A DNA stretch of 64,000 nt, taken from contig JAJEKV010000497.1 in NCBI GenBank assembly GCA_021234155.1, forward strand, positions 1-64,000, given 5' to 3'. The stretch is from Isoetes taiwanensis. Lineage: Eukaryota; Streptophyta; Lycopodiopsida; Isoetales; Isoetaceae. Within the stretch, counting starts at the first letter, position 1, and every line of letters begins with the position of its first letter. The notes under the pieces were generated by a model that saw only the letters and a list, made by a program, of their open reading frames with translations, had not been told where the DNA came from and made no database searches. A program made the translations under genes and the position numbers. Below are positions 33,601 to 46,299 of the stretch, piece by piece.

Positions 33601-35692
33601 TTCATATATTGATTAATAGTAAACAAGAATTTTGTGCGTGTATGGTACTAAAGGAGCCTTTTATTCTACAACATGATGTGTAATATGGAGTATGCTCCTT
33701 CTAATATGGATTTTGCAACATAATGTATTATTATGACAAACATGGGGACCTTACATTTCGGTGAGATCCCTTTCTTTGTAAAGCTCTACTGATGTACATA
33801 TGAAGATATGAATTAAGTGGCCTGTTAATGCTGTTTTGGGTAGGTAAACTGCTTATAACACGTTGGTTCTATGCATGCCATGGAACTACCGGAGTAATGA
33901 TTTTGTACACCTCTGCCATGTAATGTACACCTCTGAAAATGAATGTGTTTAGTGGCTTTTCATCCAATGAACAAGTTTGTCTACTGCGCTACATCTCCAG
34001 AGGGCAGCAATAATTTGATACGGGGTTTATATCTCTTTAAAAATTTTAATGGCCATCTAGCCCCCATAAACTAAGGAAAAACCCATTAGTTTACTTAAAT
34101 GTAGCATGTGAATGCTAGAAGATAGTGGTTTAACCGAATTCTGCTTTGATTCAAAAGTTTGCATACGGATCGCAATGTGATGGAGCTATGGTTCTGGATA
34201 TGAAAGTTTTGAAGGCTATGGGAAAGGAGAGAATTCTAATTGTACGTAGACCATTTTCAAACTCCTATACTGCATGCTGGTTGAGAGGGTTGTGACTCAG
34301 GATATTTTTAACGTCCGACCGACCTTGAATGTGAAAACGTAGACAAGTACTGCACATTGTTGCGCTTTAGAAGTAGTCACCCAAACAGTCACATGTTAAT
34401 ATATACAACCAATCGTTGTTACATGCTAAGCTGGAAATCACAGGTCAAGTTATCATGCACCAAAGTAGAGGTGGTACTGGTACCATCAAGGCTGCGGTGG
34501 CAGCTCCATAGGCCGCCAATTGAACATTTAAGGCTGCATAAATTTTCTTATAGCAGAGAACAAAATTTTTCAAAGCAATGAAGGCACAAACAACTACTGG
34601 AACTTAAGATTCAATAATACAATTGTAGTTCTTCAATTAAATCTATAACTAGAATTCACTTAATAACATTCAAATACATTCAATCTACAGTGAATTTATG
34701 AAAATATACGTTGAAGGCTTAAAGATTCATTAATAGATAGATTGCATTTGCTATTGGATTGGAATCAGTCAAAAGCAAATGCGCACAATTGTATCATAAC
34801 CTTCATTCAACTAAATGCATTAATCCAAGCATAGTTTTCTTAACATCATACCAGCTCTAGCATTCCTAGCTCTTGATTTTACAAGTACAGAATTGCAATG
34901 TCGTCTTTGCGCCGTCTTTGTAAATGAAAGTAGATGATACTAGAAATGACTGGCCTGTATTGCGTTAATTGGCATCCAGTAGTATGCTTTAAAACCATAG
35001 GTTGAAGATAAGCACTTATGATGATGCACTGGGTACACAACACTATTTACAACACATGCATCATGTTAGGACACTTACAACATGTTAATCCTGCTGAAGA
35101 ATCTTGGCTTGGTCCAATCTTGCCTAAGAACAAGCTGCAAGGGAACATGAGCATAGTCAGATGGACTAAAGATGACTTGATATTAATACAATCTTTTTTA
35201 GTCCATCGGTTTCTTTTAGGAGATTTGTGCCTCATATACAATAGAAAGGCATTGTCAGATAGAATGATACTATATGGCACAAAAAGAATGATACTATATA
35301 TGTTTAAATAATTAACTCTTTACTTTTTTTTTTAAAACCCTACACAAGACCATTCTTCACCCAAATATGAACCCAGCTAATAAACTTATCAAGCCAAAAA
35401 TCTAGCTCACTAGCAAAATCTGTCTGTTTAAAACCTTCTCCTTGCATGAAGTTAAGAAACTAGTGTAAAGACTTACATCATGGACATGAAAACAAAAAAT
35501 AAAGCTCTATTATGTTTGCAAATGCTTTTTTCAAAAATTTTGGATTAAAAAAAAAAGAGGGTTTTAATCGAAAATAAGATTTTTATGAGAGGTTCTTTTT
35601 TACCAAACCATAGTATATAATATCTAAGTCACTAAAAATAGAAAAAGAAGAGAAACACTAGAAAGAAAACGTCAATTGTTTCTATGTTTATA
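30650..35692. other. Gene-free stretch
   Basis: About 5 kb with no gene I can support. A GC-richer patch at 32400-32520 has overlapping frames on both strands. On the minus strand near 32917 an ATG opens a 30-codon frame with a hydrophobic end (LGLFLIFLAIG). At about 31409-31440 the phrase CCAAGAACCTAATAATCAAA is shared, with one change, with 49619-49651, hinting at a further dispersed repeat. Confidence 0.45.
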
Positions 35693-35828
35693 AGAATAGA
35701 ATAGATTTTTTAGCGTCCACGGAGACCGATTGGCCTATGGGACCCAAACAAAAAGAGAGCGACAAAGTTTATTACCGATAGGATTAAAAACCCCTCAGGA
35801 GGGAAGGGTTTTTAGGAAAAACCTTATG
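35693..35828 (-). mobile_element. Dispersed short repeat (SINE/LINE tail), copy B
   Basis: On the minus strand: AAGGTTTTTCCTAAAAACCC, TTCCCTCCTGAGGGG, TTTTTAATCCTATCGG, then TTTGGGTCCCATAGGCC, GGTCTCCGTGGACG and a CTATTCTATTC end. This is the best-preserved full copy and defines the family's layout. Confidence 0.8.
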
Positions 35829-35859
35829 ATAATAACTATGCCGGGCACGTTAGCCAATT

Positions 35860-36342
35860 GTATAGGACAGTTCAATACCGTCCGGAGGACACAACTAAGT
35901 TCGTGCATCCATAACCTCCTGGAGGTATGACCCCAACAAACCCACTGACGTCGTATTCAATAACTCATGCAACGATTGGCCAGACACTAGTAATCGAATA
36001 TACCGCTCTCGGATATGGGCAAACGCTGGCCAGATCTGGAGGGCATGACATTCATCCTCAATGGCGCTCGGTGGCAACATCACGGCAAAAGCCTTTGCTC
36101 TCGTGCTTCCCCGTAGCAACGCCCCGTCTCAATGCGATATGATGTGCACCCGCGCGAATGGAAGCTATAAGTGCAAGGCTTCTTCATGGGCCTTGGGGTG
36201 GACACGCATACTAGTGTGGGCCTCTCGTGAGTCTAGGATTGACTTGCCTGGCGATGGTGTGCCCGCCTAGCGTCGCGTCGAGCATCAAGATCCCGAGCTT
36301 GCGAAGGAAAGTAGCATCTAGGTACAACTTAAGTGCCTTGTG
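35860..36342. other. GC-rich coding-like patch, unidentified
   Basis: Composition rises sharply up to the LTR-element boundary at 36343. One plus-strand frame reads DPNKPTDVVFNNSCNDWPDT, protein-like in composition, and other frames continue to about 36270. I do not recognise it. It is probably debris of an older element into which the LTR element inserted. Confidence 0.35.
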
Positions 36343-37930
36343 TGTGACGTTCCACATATTTATAACGCATATTTAAGTATAAATACGTGACCGTCACTAT
36401 GAATAATTAATGGCACATTAATTATTCATAAGCTAAGGTTAGCTATGTTAATAATTAAATTATAAAGGTGGAAACCTAACCAAAACCCTAATTCGAATTT
36501 AGGGCTTATCCTAATATTAAAAGGGCTAAAATACCAAATTAGTTAATTATTGACATGCCACCTGGGCCCAAATCGACAAGCAAGGTAGGGTTTTATTTTG
36601 GACACCCAAATTAGGGCTTTTGTGCCCCAATTCGAATTGGGAGCAATTGGGGATGGAGGAGGAGGAGAAGGCTGGGCACCCTTTGACAAATCGAGATGGA
36701 GCCATCCCAAGCCCGATTCGTGGTTAGTCCCAGAGCTTATTTGTGTTATTTGTAGGGTAGCCACATTTGGGCACTTGTTGTGTGTATTTCTTCTATTTCT
36801 CATTGTTCTCTATGCTTTACCTGTAGGAACTAACCCTTGATTGCAAAGGTGAGTTCTCCTTATCTCTCGATTCTGTACTTGCTCTTAAATGATGGATTGA
36901 TAGTTCTTTTGCATAGTATTACTCTTGAAATGGGGAATTAAGGGGGTAGAGACCTCTGAACCATGTTTATTAGTATGCTCCTAGGTAGATCCCTCAGATT
37001 TCCCATTATATGCGGCTGTGCACAAGAGCCCACCGAAGTCGTGGATGCTATGGAGTGACTTAGCACCAAACAAGGGACACAAGTGGTGAAGTGGGGGTGG
37101 GGTCTTGCACGAACATAAAAAGGCTCCCCGAGACTCCTATGGAGTGGACTAGGCCTAATAGCCGGCCGGTGAGCTAAAGCGATCCAGGCGGGTATGGGTC
37201 CGACACTCCACAGGTGTAGTTGGTGTGACCCGCGATGGGGCACCTTGCACTTTGAGTAGATTTAGGGCCAGTAAGTTCTGCGGATGCGGGGGTCGCCGAT
37301 GCGCACGTATTCTCTAGTCCACCCATGGAACCATCACGGTGGATCTTGGAAGGGGACGCTTCCCGGCCTGCCTCATCGGACGGGACTTCATGAACCTGTA
37401 GTAGGCTCGAAGGGTGATACCTTGAGTCTGCGTGATCCCGGAAGGCTATAGTGACGCCATAGCGTGATTGGACTCATCCGCAAAGTGTGCGGGGAGGGGT
37501 GGATGGAGTGGACAACCCTAGCCGATGTTCTATGCCGTTTCTACCAACGGTTATACCTGTCCCTGGATCTCTTGAGGCGAGCCCGTCGGTCCATCCTCAT
37601 CGGAGTCCGAACCGGGGTAGAACCGGGGTTTGGGGTGTTTTCTTAGGTTTAGATGCATATTCTTTGTCGTTGGTACTTGGATGGATGTGCCACCCTTCGT
37701 GGTGGTTATTTATATATGATTTATGATGTGTGCTAACATGTATTCACGCCTGACGTAGGAGCCCCATTGAAGGCGTGGGCGAATGACCCTTCAGTGTCCT
37801 TCTTTCGGGCATCATATTATAGATGGCCCGAAATAGACCGGAGGGTTCGCTCATGGCGAGTTGGTCGCCATGGGAGGAAAGTCCCCACATGTATACGTCC
37901 GAGGGTCATTATATGTTCGGGGGAGCGCCA
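36343..37930 (+). repeat. 5' LTR of the 9.96-kb element
   Basis: About 1588 bp, alignable from end to end with 44689-46299. Differences are many short indels and substitutions, concentrated in GC-rich spots and homopolymers. Its last bases (GAGCGCCA) are worn compared with GAGCGTCACA in the 3' copy. Confidence 0.92.
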
Positions 37931-37933
37931 TTA

Positions 37934-37949
37934 TGGTATCGAGCCATGA
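37934..37949 (+). promoter_or_regulatory. Primer-binding site (initiator tRNA-Met)
   Basis: TGGTATCGAGCCATG starts three bases after the 5' LTR and matches the complement of initiator tRNA-Met 3' end with one missing base. Confidence 0.85.
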
Positions 37950-38345
37950 TTTTTTGACCGAATCATAGCACCGACCAAATCTTTAACCCGTTAGTTCGGT
38001 GGATTGAGTGGGAGTTTAGGCTAGTTGGACCGCTTAACTTTTTGGTCATTTAATTTTGTGTTAGGTGGATGTAATAAATTGTGAGTTTTAGGAAGTTAGG
38101 AGGCGATTTTGGAGGAAAAAGTTGTATTTGGAGGACCCAAGATTGGAAGGGCTATAGCTTTAGGTAGGTAGTTCGGATGAAGGCAAAAGCGGCTCCAATG
38201 GATCGGGCACCTCCCAAATACCCTAAGGGGCACGTCTCCCGAGGTCAAAAAGACAACAGGCCGCCAGGTGTTTCTTTTCAAAAATAAAACGCGTATAAGC
38301 AACGCGAAGCGCCCCCTCTGGTCCGCCGTATAAAAAAATACAGCG

Positions 38346-38378
<33 letters not shown>

Positions 38379-38617
38379 AAGTATTTCCTTTTCCGCCCGC
38401 TTTTTGAACCCGTGACCTCTTACTTGCAACCCAACACTCTTTCCATCTTGCCAACTATCTTTATATATATACACATGTTCTATTATATTACTTTGTTATA
38501 CATATCTAATATTCTGTTTTGTCCAGTTAGCAGTTCTTTTAAGAAAAAGGTACATCATGGGATTGAACCCCTGACCTTCTGCACCCAAGCCAACACCTTT
38601 ACCAATAAGCCAACTTC
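38346..38617 (-). mobile_element. Dimeric tRNA-like SINE with poly(A) tail
   Basis: On the minus strand two tRNA-like heads follow each other. The first (about 38617-38553) has TTGGCTTATTGGTAAAGG (A-box-like) and GGGGTTCAATCCC (B-box-like). The second (about 38463-38403) has TTGGCAAGATGGAAAG and GGGTTCAA. Each has the spacing of a tRNA (about 45 bp between boxes). A run of 29 A residues ends the element (T run at 38346-38374 on the plus strand). It has no coding sequence and would be transcribed by pol III. It lies inside the 9.96-kb LTR element. Confidence 0.65.
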
Positions 38618-38722
38618 TTTCTTGAAATAATATAATGCTTTTTCTAATATTTATAGTGCATCTATTCCATATCTAAATTAGAGGCATGCCTTTGGTAAAT
38701 CCACCCGGAGGCAACAACTCGC

Positions 38723-38830
38723 GGAGCAAGCTCTTCCGCCATAGCCGACAGAGCAAGCTCTTCCGCCATAGCCGCCGGAGCAAGCTCTTCCGCCATAGCC
38801 GACGGAGTAAGCAGCCTTGCCATAGCCATG
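38723..38830. repeat. 27-bp minisatellite x 4
   Basis: Unit GGAGCAAGCTCTTCCGCCAT plus AGCCGAC repeats at 38723, 38750, 38777 and 38804; the last copy is diverged. As 27 is a multiple of three, frames stay open on both strands through the array (for example SKLFRHSRR on plus). That openness follows from the repeat and is not evidence for a gene. Confidence 0.93.
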
Positions 38831-40259
38831 GGAGACGACCTCTCTCTCGCTATAGTCAACCGGATAATCTTTATTAACCCTATATAAAGCTAGTATCCCT
38901 AGGAATAAACAGGACCAAATGGCACGACGTAACCTAGCAAGTCCGGCCAACTTGTTATGACAACATCAACTCATTTGGTGGGACTAATTCCGAATTTAAT
39001 TAACAAACAACATGGGGCAACTTCCTAGAATAGTAGCGGGTATTATATCCTTGGATATTCTTTTATCGACGGTAATAATACCGGTTATCGGTGTTCCTCG
39101 ACCTATAACTTTAATTATTTTTCCTTTGGTAGATGCCTTGATAACACAATTTCTTCGGGCCTTGCCATGATTCAATCCATACTACATTCATATGCTTTAT
39201 ATTAGACCTTATTCGACGTTATATAAGTAATGTTTTATAGACATATTTATAATTAACGTTGTCTCTCTCTAGTGTCTAAACCTTGACTCGTCTCATTTCC
39301 CAAAGAAAGGATTTCTTTTCGCCCAACCAACTAGGGACTGCCATGCAGCACCCCTCTAGACCATGGGTAGCTTTAATCCTACCACGGTTCACTACTTCTT
39401 CTCAATGGTCGTGTTCTTTTTGTGGACCATTTTCCCAGACCACGGTACCAACTCTGTAATACGCAGTGAGTGCTTGTGTTAGAACCCCCATAATAATGTC
39501 AACACTTTGTGCCGAACTTCACCATCTATATGGATGTCATTAATTATCTGTGTCACACGACTGTCAAAGTGACAGCAGTCTACCCTCTTTTGGAGTTGTT
39601 CTCCCGTACATTCCAATGCCACCCAACCATTGTTGATTACTCACCTCCTTCTAGGGTACCTAGATAAGGTCCGAGCCAAATGTTTTCAACCATTATTTTA
39701 ATGCCTAGACGTCTTTAAGTCCCGCCAAATGAATCTCTGATTCCGGGGATTACGTGAATATCCCAAAGGACAGTACCACCCAAAGACCCCTCAAGATAGG
39801 CCTCCTCTATTCGGAGATCTTGTGTTCAAGTCTTTGGGGCTCCGTCATATGTCCTCAGGGACGCTGCCAATGTGCGATGGCATATAAATGCTATCTACCT
39901 ATCTATCTAATTATTAAAAATGTCCTTGGTGAATTCAATTCACCATGTTGTCCTAAGACATGCAAGTCTTCTTCCTAAGCCATGCACCAAATCTTAAAAG
40001 AGTTTTCCAGCTCTTCTTTGCCTTTTCAAACCGGGTATACCTTTGCATGTTAGCAAAGACTACCCTTCTCTTCTTCAATATGTTTTCTACGTCTATGATA
40101 TGCCTGCCACAGCGTACACATTTCACCCTTTGGCTGCGACCTTTATTCAGTAGAGTCACTAATCCATTCACTCCTTTACGTATTCATTAATCGTCTTGTG
40201 GCTTTTAAGCCGCTATTATATGCTCCCTATATTGTTAACCCACCTATCATTGGGGATTA

Positions 40260-40480
40260 TGATTCAACATTGTCCTACATCCTGGAAATGTTAGTCATTA
40301 CATTTCTCTGTCATGATGCTATAACGTTGTTCTGGCATTCCAAATAACTTGGCATCCTCATCTAAGCCATAGTCATGGCCTAAGAGCTGGTGAGCCTTCG
40401 TAAAGTTACACAGAGTCATCAAGGTGCTTGCCTTGTATTTAGTGAGCCTTTCTACAATTACCCACGCCTAATATAACCCG
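40260..40480 (-). pseudogene. Ty3/gypsy integrase relic, opposite to the surrounding LTR element
   Basis: On the minus strand, from about 40468, the frame reads AWVIVERLTKYKAST, then LMTLCNFTKAHQLL and DEDAKLFGMPEQRYSIMTEK. This parallels the gypsy integrase core WVIVDRLTKxAHF and xxVxLHGMPxxIVSDRD, where the last Asp is catalytic; here that Asp is lost. Upstream (to about 40640) broken frames recall the zinc-finger-to-core segment. The region 39200-43600 is pyrimidine-rich on the plus strand, as expected if the coding strand is minus. It is therefore antisense to the element's primer site, so it belongs to a nested inverted element or a rearranged interior. Confidence 0.6.
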
Positions 40481-43014
40481 GGCTTGTATCAATGTTCGAG
40501 TCCACAGATATGTTAACTTGCACCCCATGTAACCCATGGCGTCACCTCTGCCTGATCCGGTATGGATCATATGGGAACGCTTAGTCTTAGGTGTCTATGC
40601 AAGACACATTCGAACATTTAAGGTGTAACCTATTCGCTACTTATCCTAGAATTGTATTATTGTACTACTCAACCCCACTACCTTAAGCTTTATTCTATTG
40701 GCCGTTGACATTTATTTCCAAGTGCCAACTACCACATCATACCCTAGCACGCAACGGATTGACGGTCCTTTGCACATTTCGAACGTATCTCCAGATCCTT
40801 CATCAGTAACTTTAGGATACGCTCGTCTTTCTCTCCTGGTGTCGCCACCTAAATTACCTCCCTGAGATGTTTATCGTATCTGTACCTGGTATGTACATAA
40901 TAAACATATCTCCACATCCCACAATGCTAGAGCTTTGCTCTAACTTAGCTATAGTGTAAGCTTGGTAGTTCCTTGAAACAAAACCTATTGCCTATGTACC
41001 TTTATCCTGTGGCTGTGCCACCTACTTCCCAAATGGACAGGGGCCAACTCTATGTTGGACTTGTATATGCTGCCTATATTTGGATAGGGTCTCTACTTAT
41101 TTCAACCATTCCTTTAGTGCCTGATGGTACTTTAACCCTGTACATAACCTATGGTTTCCCCCACGGGATTATGCCATAATTTCGAGGGCTATTACCTCAC
41201 ATGCAGAGCTTTTCTAAAGGCTTCTTTCACTGAGGATCCTTTATGTTCCATACCACCCATACTTAGTTACAATTAACCTATTTTTATTAAAAACCCAATG
41301 TTTCAATCTTCGTTAGTAACCGCCATATGATTATCCAATTCCTTACCCTCTTAAGAGTTTCAAAGTCATAATCTCTACCGGGTCTATGCCTCAAGGCAAC
41401 GGATCCTCCACCTTCTACTTCACTACCTACACTGGTTCCTCGCGAGTAGCGTAACTCTTAAGATATATGGACTACTAGTCTATATAATCTCACTCCTTGT
41501 AATCTACACACCTCGTCTTGATTTTTATCGGGACTTGGATTGCTATGTATTGCCTCTTCTCGGTTATCCCTAAAAGTATAATTGTCAAAGTCATCGTACT
41601 CCTTCTTTTCTTCCATCAGGGGGATGCGATATTTTATACATTTTTTTATTTCCAAAACCGCATAAATGCTCTCAGCTTATTACAATGAAGTAACTCACTG
41701 GTATCTAGAACCTTTGAGTAGCTAAGCTCTCATTAGCGGTTATTCCAACACTGTTCCAACCATCCTCGGGATGTTTTTGAATGTGACGTTACCGTAATTT
41801 AAACTCTTTTCATCTCCCCTTAGTTCCGACGTATCTAAGATAGTCAACTTCAACCATTGGGATAACTTGAATGCTTATCTCTGGTAAAGCATACCTAACC
41901 CAATATCTTCGTATATAAGCATATCATTACGCTCATTCTTTAAACCTTGTCAAGCAATATTTCCCTCGCCATGTACGAATATTCTACTATCTTTTAATAT
42001 GATATACATCTGAATATCACAATCGACGTCCTCGATAGGATCACCACTATAGTATTTGATACTACTAAATCCTTCCTACATCCAGGACCGCTACGTTATA
42101 TGATATAGTAACATGTGTGCACCAACCCTAAGTCTAGACTCCTATGTAACTTGTTGACATAGGCATCTAGCTATATTCATACTTGCGGCCAACTTATTTC
42201 CCCAACTTGGTTATCTAGTACCATATACATGTTGTGGTTTCGACACCACTAACCTTACTTTGCCTTCGTCCTCAAGCTCCAGTTATAACTTCCACAGAGG
42301 CAAATGCCAACCTAAGTTCCTTGTGGACATGTTTGACCTCTAGTATAAGAACTCTTATCTTCATTACTCAGATTCATATGGAATGTGAACTAAAAGTTCT
42401 AGTATATATCCTAGCTTCTTTTAGTTATGTTTTACTATTAAATGCTCCTAGTACACATATATCAACGTAGAGTTACTCCTCGGGGTACATACACGATACC
42501 AAGCCCAGAGCACATCCTCCTTGGTGAGAAGTTCCTAGGGTACCTACCTTGTTCATACTCCAGACTTTGGTCTATTCAAAGTGTCCCTCCAAATTCTATA
42601 TTTTGCAAACGTTGTTTACAACAACGCCCAAGCTCCTCTTGGACTTAACATACCTTGCAGCTTTTAGATGATTGCGCCTGCTCCAACCAATTGTCGTCTT
42701 CTCTTGACCTTGTGTGGCGTACGTTCCACCCTAGTGTCCAATCTGTTACACGGCATCTTGATGTTCCCAGCAGACCTCCATTTCCTTAATTTATATCCTG
42801 CATAATCGTCATGCAATTGACCGGCGTCATTAAGCGTATCCAAGTGACTATGTCGTCATCTTAATCATGCACACGCTTGCATCATTATTGCACACCTCGG
42901 GAACATCAATCTCCTTACGAAACGCAACGTATGCGTAATTTTATAATCCATAGCTTATGGATCGATATCCTCATACACCATGACCTTCAAGGTTCCATGG
43001 GCGGGTGATTTAAT

Positions 43015-43056
43015 ATATTTATTTATTTATTTACTTATTTATTTATTTATTTATTC
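43015..43056. repeat. (TTTA)n simple repeat
   Basis: About ten TTTA units with one interruption (TTTACTTA). Confidence 0.95.
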
Positions 43057-44673
43057 TCCGCCATTCCGCGAATCATAACTCTATTCAAGTAGCAATAGCT
43101 ATAAAATGTTGGCCCGACATGCTATACCTTCACCACCATTGTCAAAACCTACACTTCTAAAGTGATCTTCCTTTCATAAACTGGGTACTTATAATCCAGT
43201 TTCCATCTTAGTATAGTACCTCCTTAACATGGTCTATAGTAGATAATCATAAACCACTTCTCCATCAGATATATGGTGCTATCCAGTCTCCTTCTACATT
43301 GAATAGCAATCTAGATGCCGCATAATAAATCAATCCTCGTAATTATTAGGTCCAGTATTTCACTTAGATACCAAACATCGTCATACCAATTTTCTCGAGT
43401 ATCCATCCAAAATAGGGATATTTTAACACTCCTTATTCCCAACATTCAGCGCTTCTACTTCGAGTAAGAGCCCAGGACCTGCTCAGTCATCGCCATATAA
43501 CAGGCTCAGCACAGACCAGGCATGCTTTCGATGCTTCCGCCGTAGACACCATGGTCACAACTGGTCTTCTGTGATATAGGACGTTTGCATAGCCATAGCA
43601 TCACGGGATAGCGACGGTGTGGTACCAACCACGCCGAATGTATATGTCGGTGCACTGTGCCCTCAGAATATATACTTGGTTTGTATGTGTGATAAATTTA
43701 CGAAAATAGCAATAAGATAAATAAGTAATTCAAATGTAAGGATATCGGGACGTCTGGATATAAACATAGCCAATGAATTAATATGTGTCCTCATCTGAAT
43801 GTAATCTATGCTAAAGATAGAGAGTGGGAGTGTGGAAAGATTAAAGATAATCGAAAGGAGCGAGCTATTTAAACACATAATCAAATATAATAGAAGTAGA
43901 TAAGTATGTATGTCTTACACAAACTTCGGAGGGAATAACGACACTTAGATTAGGTTATAACAAGGTTATGAATAATAAGTCATGAACAACGCCTGCATGC
44001 GTACTTAATATTAAAGTACCGCATGTAAGACTCTCCGATACAAAGTATAATATATAGTCGTATTAAAGGATAAGTATAACCGTCAAAGACCTATTAAATC
44101 TCGAGGATAGGAACATACGAGTTCTTAAAAACTGTAACAAAAATAGGGAAAACAAAATTTGCTACAAAATTAAAGTAGGGATGGCTGTAATGAAATGAAT
44201 TACAAAGTGAAGGGAATATAATACACCTACACACACAAGTTAATATCCTTAGAATGACTTTCTACTAAACGGTGCGAGGTTAATAACTCGTATTATAATA
44301 TAACAACAAATAGCGATTCTTTATATCTATACCTATCTTTAATATATAATCGAGTTACTGTATGTATAGAAGGAACAATTTCTAAAATAGATAGACGTGA
44401 ACTCGCCACCATTTAATGAAACAGTTGAGACTGTTCACTTTTGGATGGGGTCCTAACCGATGATCATGTGCGATCTATGCCTCTACCTCTTATATCCCAA
44501 AGTTTATAAATTGCACATTACAAGTCATTTCAAACTTGATCACTTTGAACATGACAACGCCTCAGGTGACTTATAATCTCACGCCATCTCTTTAAGGAGG
44601 GGAGACTTCCTTCCAATGTATGATGTGTGCCCCGCAACAAGAGTAGTCTTGATGCCGAGGACAAAGATCATTT

Positions 44674-44688
44674 TTAAGGTGGGGAGAA
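44674..44688 (+). promoter_or_regulatory. Polypurine tract before the 3' LTR
   Basis: TTTTTAAGGTGGGGAGAA runs into the TGTGACG start of the 3' LTR at 44689, the usual layout in plant gypsy elements. Confidence 0.85.
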
Positions 44689-46299
44689 TGTGACGTTCCA
44701 CATATTTATCGATATTTAAGTATAAATACGCGGACACGCCACTATGAATAATTAATGGCACATTAATTATTCATAAGCTAAGGTTAGCTATGTTAATAAT
44801 TAAATTATAAAGGTGGAAACCTAACCAAAACCCTAATTCGAATTTAGGGCTTATCCTAATATTAAAAGGGCTAAAATACCAAATTAGTTAATTATTGACA
44901 TGCCACCGCCCAAATCGATTGGCAAAGGTAGGGTTTCCATTTTGGACACCCAAATTAGGGCTTTTGTGCCCCAATTGAATTGGGAGCAATTGGGGATGGA
45001 GGAGGAGGAGCAAAGCCTGGGCACCCCTTGAAAGAAATCGAGATGGAGCCATCCCAAGCCCGATTCGCCCGGTTAGTCCTGTTAGCTTAGCCGCGTGTTA
45101 TTTGTAGGGTAGCCCTGTTGGGCACTTGTTGTGTGTATTTCTTCTATTTCTACGTGTTCTCTATGTTTATTTTGTAGGAACTAACCCTTGATTGCAAAGG
45201 TGAGTTCTCCTTATCTCTCGATTACAGACTTGCTCTTAAATGATGGATTGATAGTTCTTTTGCATAGTATTACTCTTGAAATGGGGAATTAGGGGGTAGA
45301 GACCTCGAACCATGTTTATTAGTATGCTCCTAGGTAGATCCCTCAGATTTCCCATTATATGGCACGACTGCAACAAGAGCCCACCGAGTCGTGGATGCTA
45401 TGGAGTGACTTAGCACCAAACAAGGGACACAGTGGGAAGTGGGGTGGGGTCTTAACCTAACATAAAAGGCTCCCGAGACTCCCTACAGTGGACTAGGCCT
45501 AATAGCCCAGAGCCCGCTGAGCTAGGGCGCGATCCGGGCGGGTATGGGTCCGACACTCCCAGGTGTAGTTGGTGTGACCCGCATGGGGCACCTTGCACTT
45601 TGAGTAGATTTAGGGCGCAGTAAATTAGAATGCGGATGCGGGGTCGCCGATGCGGCCACGTATTCTCTAGTCCACCCATGGAACCACTGCGGATCTTGGA
45701 GGGGACGGCTCCCCGACCTGCCTCATCTGGACGGACTTCATGAACCCCCGTGAGTAGGCTCGAAGGGTGATACCTTGAGTCCGCGTATCAGGGGAAGGCT
45801 ATAGTGACGCCATGGCGTGATTGGACTCATCCGCAAAGTGTGCATGTGAGGGGCGGATGGAGTGGACAACCCTAGCCGATGTTCTATGCCAAATTCAACG
45901 CCGAGGTTATACCTGCCGTCTGGCGATCTCTTGAGGCCGAGCCGCCCATCCATCCTCATCTGAGTCTGGAGCAGGGGTAGAACCCGGGGTTTGGGGGTGT
46001 TTTCTTAGGTTTAGATGCATATTCTTTGTCGTTGGTACTTGATGGATGTGCCACCCTTCGTGGTGGTTATTTATATATGATTTATGATGTGTGCTAACAT
46101 GTATTCACGCCTCGGACGTAGGAGCCCCATTGAAGGCGTGGGCGAATGACCCTTCAAATTGATGTCCTTCTTCGGGCATCATATTATAGATGGCCCGAAA
46201 TAGACGGAGGGGCCTCGCTCATGGCGAAGTTGGTCGCCATGGAGGGAAAGTCCCCGTATGTATACGTCCGAGGGTCGTATATGTTCAGGGAGCGTCACA
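44689..46299 (+). repeat. 3' LTR of the 9.96-kb element
   Basis: 1611 bp, TGTGACG to CGTCACA, followed directly by the TTGTG target duplication. It aligns with the 5' LTR throughout. Confidence 0.93.

Larger units (their letters stand above)
36343..46299 (+). mobile_element. Full-length LTR retrotransposon, 9.96 kb, with perfect target duplication
   Basis: LTRs at 36343-37930 and 44689-46299 start TGTGACG; the 3' LTR ends CGTCACA, so its ends are inverted. The flanks are TTGTG at 36338-36342 and TTGTG at 46300-46304, a perfect 5-bp target duplication. An initiator-tRNA-Met primer site follows the 5' LTR and a purine tract precedes the 3' LTR, so the element is in plus orientation. LTR length and the tract AAGGTGGGGAGAATG suggest Ty3/gypsy. 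The 6.76-kb interior has no long frame, contains a dimeric tRNA-like SINE and a 27-bp minisatellite, and its only pol trace is on the minus strand, so it is inactive and possibly a host for a nested element. Confidence 0.92.

Noticed and set aside
38662-38950. Repetitive protein-like frames on both strands (SKLFRHSRR and AMAEELA types)
   Set aside because: They arise from a 27-bp minisatellite whose length is a multiple of three; both strands stay open for that reason alone.
40973-41179. Plus-strand frame with PDGTLTLYITY resembling the gypsy RT motif KDGTLRLCIDY
   Set aside because: Neighbouring RT motifs are absent in any plus frame, while the integrase trace is on the minus strand, so the likeness is probably chance.
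41458-41655. Minus-strand frame with EYDDFDN as a possible RT YxDD box
   Set aside because: No flanking RT blocks (FSKIDL, PFGLTNAP) could be read beside it.
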